NCBI GenBank assembly: GCA_903926855.1
Contig: CAIYKV010000112.1
Location: forward strand, 1 to 35,681
Length of the DNA stretch: 35,681 nucleotides
Origin: an uncultured Bacteroidota bacterium
GTDB lineage: Bacteria > Bacteroidota > Bacteroidia > Chitinophagales > Chitinophagaceae
Reading direction: 5' to 3'
Under the pieces are notes generated by a model. That model saw only the letters and a list, made by a program, of their open reading frames with translations. It did no database searches and was not told the origin of the DNA. Position 1 is the first letter of the stretch. Each line of letters begins with the position of its first letter. Shown here in pieces: positions 33,290-35,681 of this stretch. The position numbers were made by a program, and so were the translations under genes.

Positions 33290-34108
33290 TTAAACAAAAA
33301 GATCAGGGTATAACTGAGCGCCGGGAACAACTGAATATTGACTAAGATCGGTAATCCCTTCTGCGGCCATGACTTCTTCATCAATAAAAGTATTGCCGGT
33401 ACATTCGGCAGAAGGCCTGCGTAAAATATAAAATACGGCATCAGCAATCATTTCGGGCTTACGACTCATTTTGGCAAGTGCTTCTCCGCCTAGTAAATTT
33501 CTTACAGCTGCTGTATCAATCGTAGTTCTTGGCCATAAAGCGTTCGAAGCTACGCCTGCACCCTTCAATTCTGCAGCCCAGCCCAGTGCCAGCATACTCA
33601 TACTGTATTTGGTGATGGTATAGGCAATATGTCCGCCCAGCCATTTCGGATTGAGGTTAATAGGAGGTGATAAGGTAATAATATGTGGATTCTTTCCTTT
33701 TTTCAGATAGGGTATACAATGTTTGCCTACCAGAAAAGTACCTCGTACATTAATGCTCTGCATCAGGTCGAAACGTTTGGTATCGGTTTGTTCGGTTGGA
33801 GTAAGTTGAATGGCCGACGCATTATTGATCACTACATCTATCCCGCCAAATTTTTCAACCGTCTTTTGCACCATGGCCTGTATCTGTTCTTCATAGCGGA
33901 TATCCACCTGAACTGCCAGGGCCTTACCTCCGGCTGCTTCCACTTCTTCAGCCACAGAAAAAATAGTACCGCCTAATCTGGGGTCTTCTTCCACACTTTT
34001 GGCGGCAATTACAATATTGGCTCCTTCTTTTGCCAGGCGTAAAGCAATGGCTTTACCTATTCCCCTGCTGGCACCCGTTATTAAAACGGTTTTATTTTGA
34101 AATAACAT
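33290..34108 (-). CDS. SDR-family oxidoreductase, HSDL2-like
   Basis: A 272-residue short-chain dehydrogenase similar to the catalytic domain of hydroxysteroid dehydrogenase-like protein 2. TGASRGIG at 11-18, NNASAI replacing NNAG, LSPPINLNPKWLGGHIAYTITKYSMSM with the Ser, Tyr and Lys of the active site, and the typical AECTGNTFIDEEVM ending. The SCP2 domain of animal HSDL2 is absent. The substrate is unknown, possibly a fatty acyl derivative. Precedes the M20 gene by 18 bases, so the two form an operon. Confidence 0.87.
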   Translation of the reverse strand: MLFQNKTVLITGASRGIGKAIALRLAKEGANIVIAAKSVEEDPRLGGTIFSVAEEVEAAGGKALAVQVDIRYEEQIQAMVQKTVEKFGGIDVVINNASAIQLTPTEQTDTKRFDLMQSINVRGTFLVGKHCIPYLKKGKNPHIITLSPPINLNPKWLGGHIAYTITKYSMSMLALGWAAELKGAGVASNALWPRTTIDTAAVRNLLGGEALAKMSRKPEMIADAVFYILRRPSAECTGNTFIDEEVMAAEGITDLSQYSVVPGAQLYPDLFV

Positions 34109-34202
34109 ACCTGCTGATTTTATAAAAGAAAGGTAGGATGCTTTCGCGAATTGACCATCTCCCTTTTCATAATTTTGGCAGATAATTGAAATCCTATTTG
34201 CG

Positions 34203-34778
34203 TTATTTACCTAAAAACTGAAGAATCGCTTTTTCGGCTTCTTCGCAGGCTTTGCTGAGTTCATCATTCACAATGGTTAGATTGAAATGATGTTTAAATG
34301 AGATCTCGTAGCTGGCTTTATTAATGCGGGTAGCAAGACTTTCCGGTGTTTCCGATCCACGGCCGGATAATCTCTTTTTTAATTCATCAATAGAAGGTGG
34401 TTCAATAAAAATGGATAGGCAATCACCGGCAAACTGTTGTTGTACATGTATGGCTCCTTTTACATCTATATCCAGTACTGGAGTTTTACCCTGGTTCCAG
34501 ATTCTTTCGAGCTCAGTTTTCAGGGTTCCATAATATTTTCCTTCGTACACGATCTCCCATTCAACAAATGCGTTTTCATCAATCTTATTCCTGAATTCAG
34601 CTTCGCTGATAAAATAGTAATCTACTCCGTCCTGTTCTTTACCCCTGGGTTTGCGGGTTGCCGCAGAAATAGAAAAGGAAAGATTGGGGTATTTGTCCAG
34701 CAGGTAATGCGTAATAGAAGTTTTACCCGCTCCGGATGGAGCAGTAATGATAATAATTTTTTTATGGGCTGCTGGCAT
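34203..34778 (-). CDS. gmk: Guanylate kinase
   Basis: ATP + GMP to ADP + GDP. The 191-residue protein has P-loop APSGAGKTS, the GMP-binding TRKPRGKEQDGVDYYFIS, and VLDIDVKGAIHVQQQF in the core, all typical. ATG at 34778 (MPAAHKKIIIITAPSGAGK) is chosen over an upstream TTG six codons earlier. It is 94 bases upstream of the SDR gene and 58 bases after the nitroreductase gene, on the same strand. Confidence 0.95.
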   Translation of the reverse strand: MPAAHKKIIIITAPSGAGKTSITHYLLDKYPNLSFSISAATRKPRGKEQDGVDYYFISEAEFRNKIDENAFVEWEIVYEGKYYGTLKTELERIWNQGKTPVLDIDVKGAIHVQQQFAGDCLSIFIEPPSIDELKKRLSGRGSETPESLATRINKASYEISFKHHFNLTIVNDELSKACEEAEKAILQFLGK

Positions 34779-34836
34779 GAACAGAATTTGAGGCAAATAA
34801 ACAATTTAATCCTGAGTAGGCATAAAATAATAGGCC

Positions 34837-35421
34837 CTAACCGTTCCAGATTGTTTTCGATTCCAATGGAATATTTCTTTTCCCTTGTTTAGTAGGTTCA
34901 TCCGTATACCCCATATATAATAAACCCATCACAATATCCTCTTCTGCCATACCCAGGTAGGTTTTCAAGGCCGGGTGATGTGCCATTCCTCCCGTACTCC
35001 ATAAAACGGCAATCCCCAATGATTCAGCTCCAAGCAAAATATTCTGTGTGGCTGCGGCAACAGCGGCAAATTCTTCCAGTAAAGGGATACGCGCATTTTC
35101 GGTTCTTTTCATATACACCAAAACAAGGTGCGATACTGTTTGCGACATTTTCAGCAGGTTCTGGTATTTCGCTTCCGTGAATTTTTCCTCAGCAGTATGG
35201 GTTTTATACAATGCAGCATGATCGGTACAAAATTTCACCAGTCCTTCGTTTTCATATACAATAAAACGCCAGGGTTCTGTATTGGCATGATTGGGTGCCC
35301 AATCTGCTAATGAAAGCAATTGATGAATCTGTGCAGTGTCTATTTTTTTACCATTCATCAGTGATGGTTTGGCACTGCGTCTTTTTTTGATAATCTGTTC
35401 CAGTAGGTTACTATTATTCAT
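34837..35421 (-). CDS. Nitroreductase-family flavoprotein, YdjA-like
   Basis: A 194-residue FMN-dependent oxidoreductase of the short YdjA type. FMN-binding residues are visible in KKRRSAKPSL at the N-terminus and WAPNHANTEPWRFIV at about 40-54; TGGMAHHPALKTYLGM and GLLYMGYTDE close the fold. The physiological substrate is unknown. The ATG at 35421 follows the -7 promoter element by only four bases, so the mRNA is predicted leaderless. Confidence 0.9.
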   Translation of the reverse strand: MNNSNLLEQIIKKRRSAKPSLMNGKKIDTAQIHQLLSLADWAPNHANTEPWRFIVYENEGLVKFCTDHAALYKTHTAEEKFTEAKYQNLLKMSQTVSHLVLVYMKRTENARIPLLEEFAAVAAATQNILLGAESLGIAVLWSTGGMAHHPALKTYLGMAEEDIVMGLLYMGYTDEPTKQGKRNIPLESKTIWNG

Positions 35422-35425
35422 GGCG

Positions 35426-35433
35426 CAAAACTA
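35426..35433 (-). promoter_or_regulatory. -7 promoter element for the nitroreductase gene (TAGTTTTG)
   Basis: Exact TAnnTTTG match on the - strand, ending four bases before the ATG. Confidence 0.5.
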
Positions 35434-35580
35434 ACCCTTCAATTCGCCTATTTCATATTTGCACTAAAAAAATTGCACCTATATGACTAATCTCATGCCC
35501 AAATACCTGAGGGTTCAGGTGATTTCAGGAAAACATCGTTAATTTACATCCCCGGTTTCAGGCCGATATACCAAATCAAA

Positions 35581-35653
<73 letters not shown>

Positions 35654-35681
35654 CAGCAGCCACAAAATAGCCTTATAAACA

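Noticed and set aside
35505-35520. Terminator before the tRNA gene
   Set aside because: ACCTGA-GGGT-TCAGGT is a perfect 6-bp hairpin but has no U-tract on either side and no gene ending next to it.

Overview
The window comes from the chromosome of a Bacteroidota bacterium, most likely of the Chitinophagaceae or a close relative. Evidence: moderate to low GC, promoters of the TAnnTTTG type in place of sigma70 boxes, few Shine-Dalgarno sequences, and families typical of the phylum (DUF5106/TlpA-like thioredoxin protein, bacterial GH3 protein, BNR/sortilin-type secreted protein, SCO next to a Fur-family regulator, a CysRS with KMGKS). I see no transposase, phage gene, CRISPR array or integrase. 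It reads as core genome with many short transcription units.

Layout. 1-2.4 kb: start of a secreted BNR/sortilin-like protein (-), methionine sulfoxide reductase B (-), adenylate kinase (+), a DinB-like DUF1569 protein. 2.5-6.0 kb: paaZ, an atypical crotonase and an AlkA-like glycosylase in one + strand run. 6.0-9.5 kb, all -: fabG, a small exported protein, a SulP transporter and a beta-carbonic anhydrase coupled by an ATGA overlap, probably a bicarbonate module. 9.6-16 kb: polytopic membrane protein, GH3-family enzyme and lptB (-), metF with a structured leader, thioredoxin-like envelope protein. 16-23.4 kb, all +: rlmD, two tandem rhomboids (the second lacking its catalytic Ser), two tandem EEP-family membrane hydrolases, a poly-Cys mini-ORF, cysS. 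23.5-25.1 kb: a MerC-like gene divergent from SCO and Fur-family genes, with a 15-bp palindrome inside the MerC promoter. 25.2-30.3 kb: NAD-dependent epimerase, LpxD-like acyltransferase (-), a 29-codon hydrophobic mini-ORF followed by a strong terminator that touches the start codon of an RluE-type pseudouridine synthase, a GNAT, lysS. 30.3-35.7 kb: heptamer repeats, DAACS symporter, then a - strand run of M20 amidohydrolase, HSDL2-like SDR, gmk and nitroreductase, and finally tRNA-Lys(CTT).

The most interesting signals lie between the large genes: (1) the mini-ORF ending in four Cys codons just before cysS, which has a plausible rival explanation as a decayed signal-peptide gene; (2) the mini-ORF plus terminator at 27.43-27.57 kb; (3) the palindrome exactly filling the promoter spacer of the MerC-like gene, next to a Fur-family regulator; (4) several promoters placed so close to start codons (4-7 nt) that leaderless mRNAs are predicted; (5) the active/inactive rhomboid pair. 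All functional statements rest on reading motifs by eye; no database search was run.
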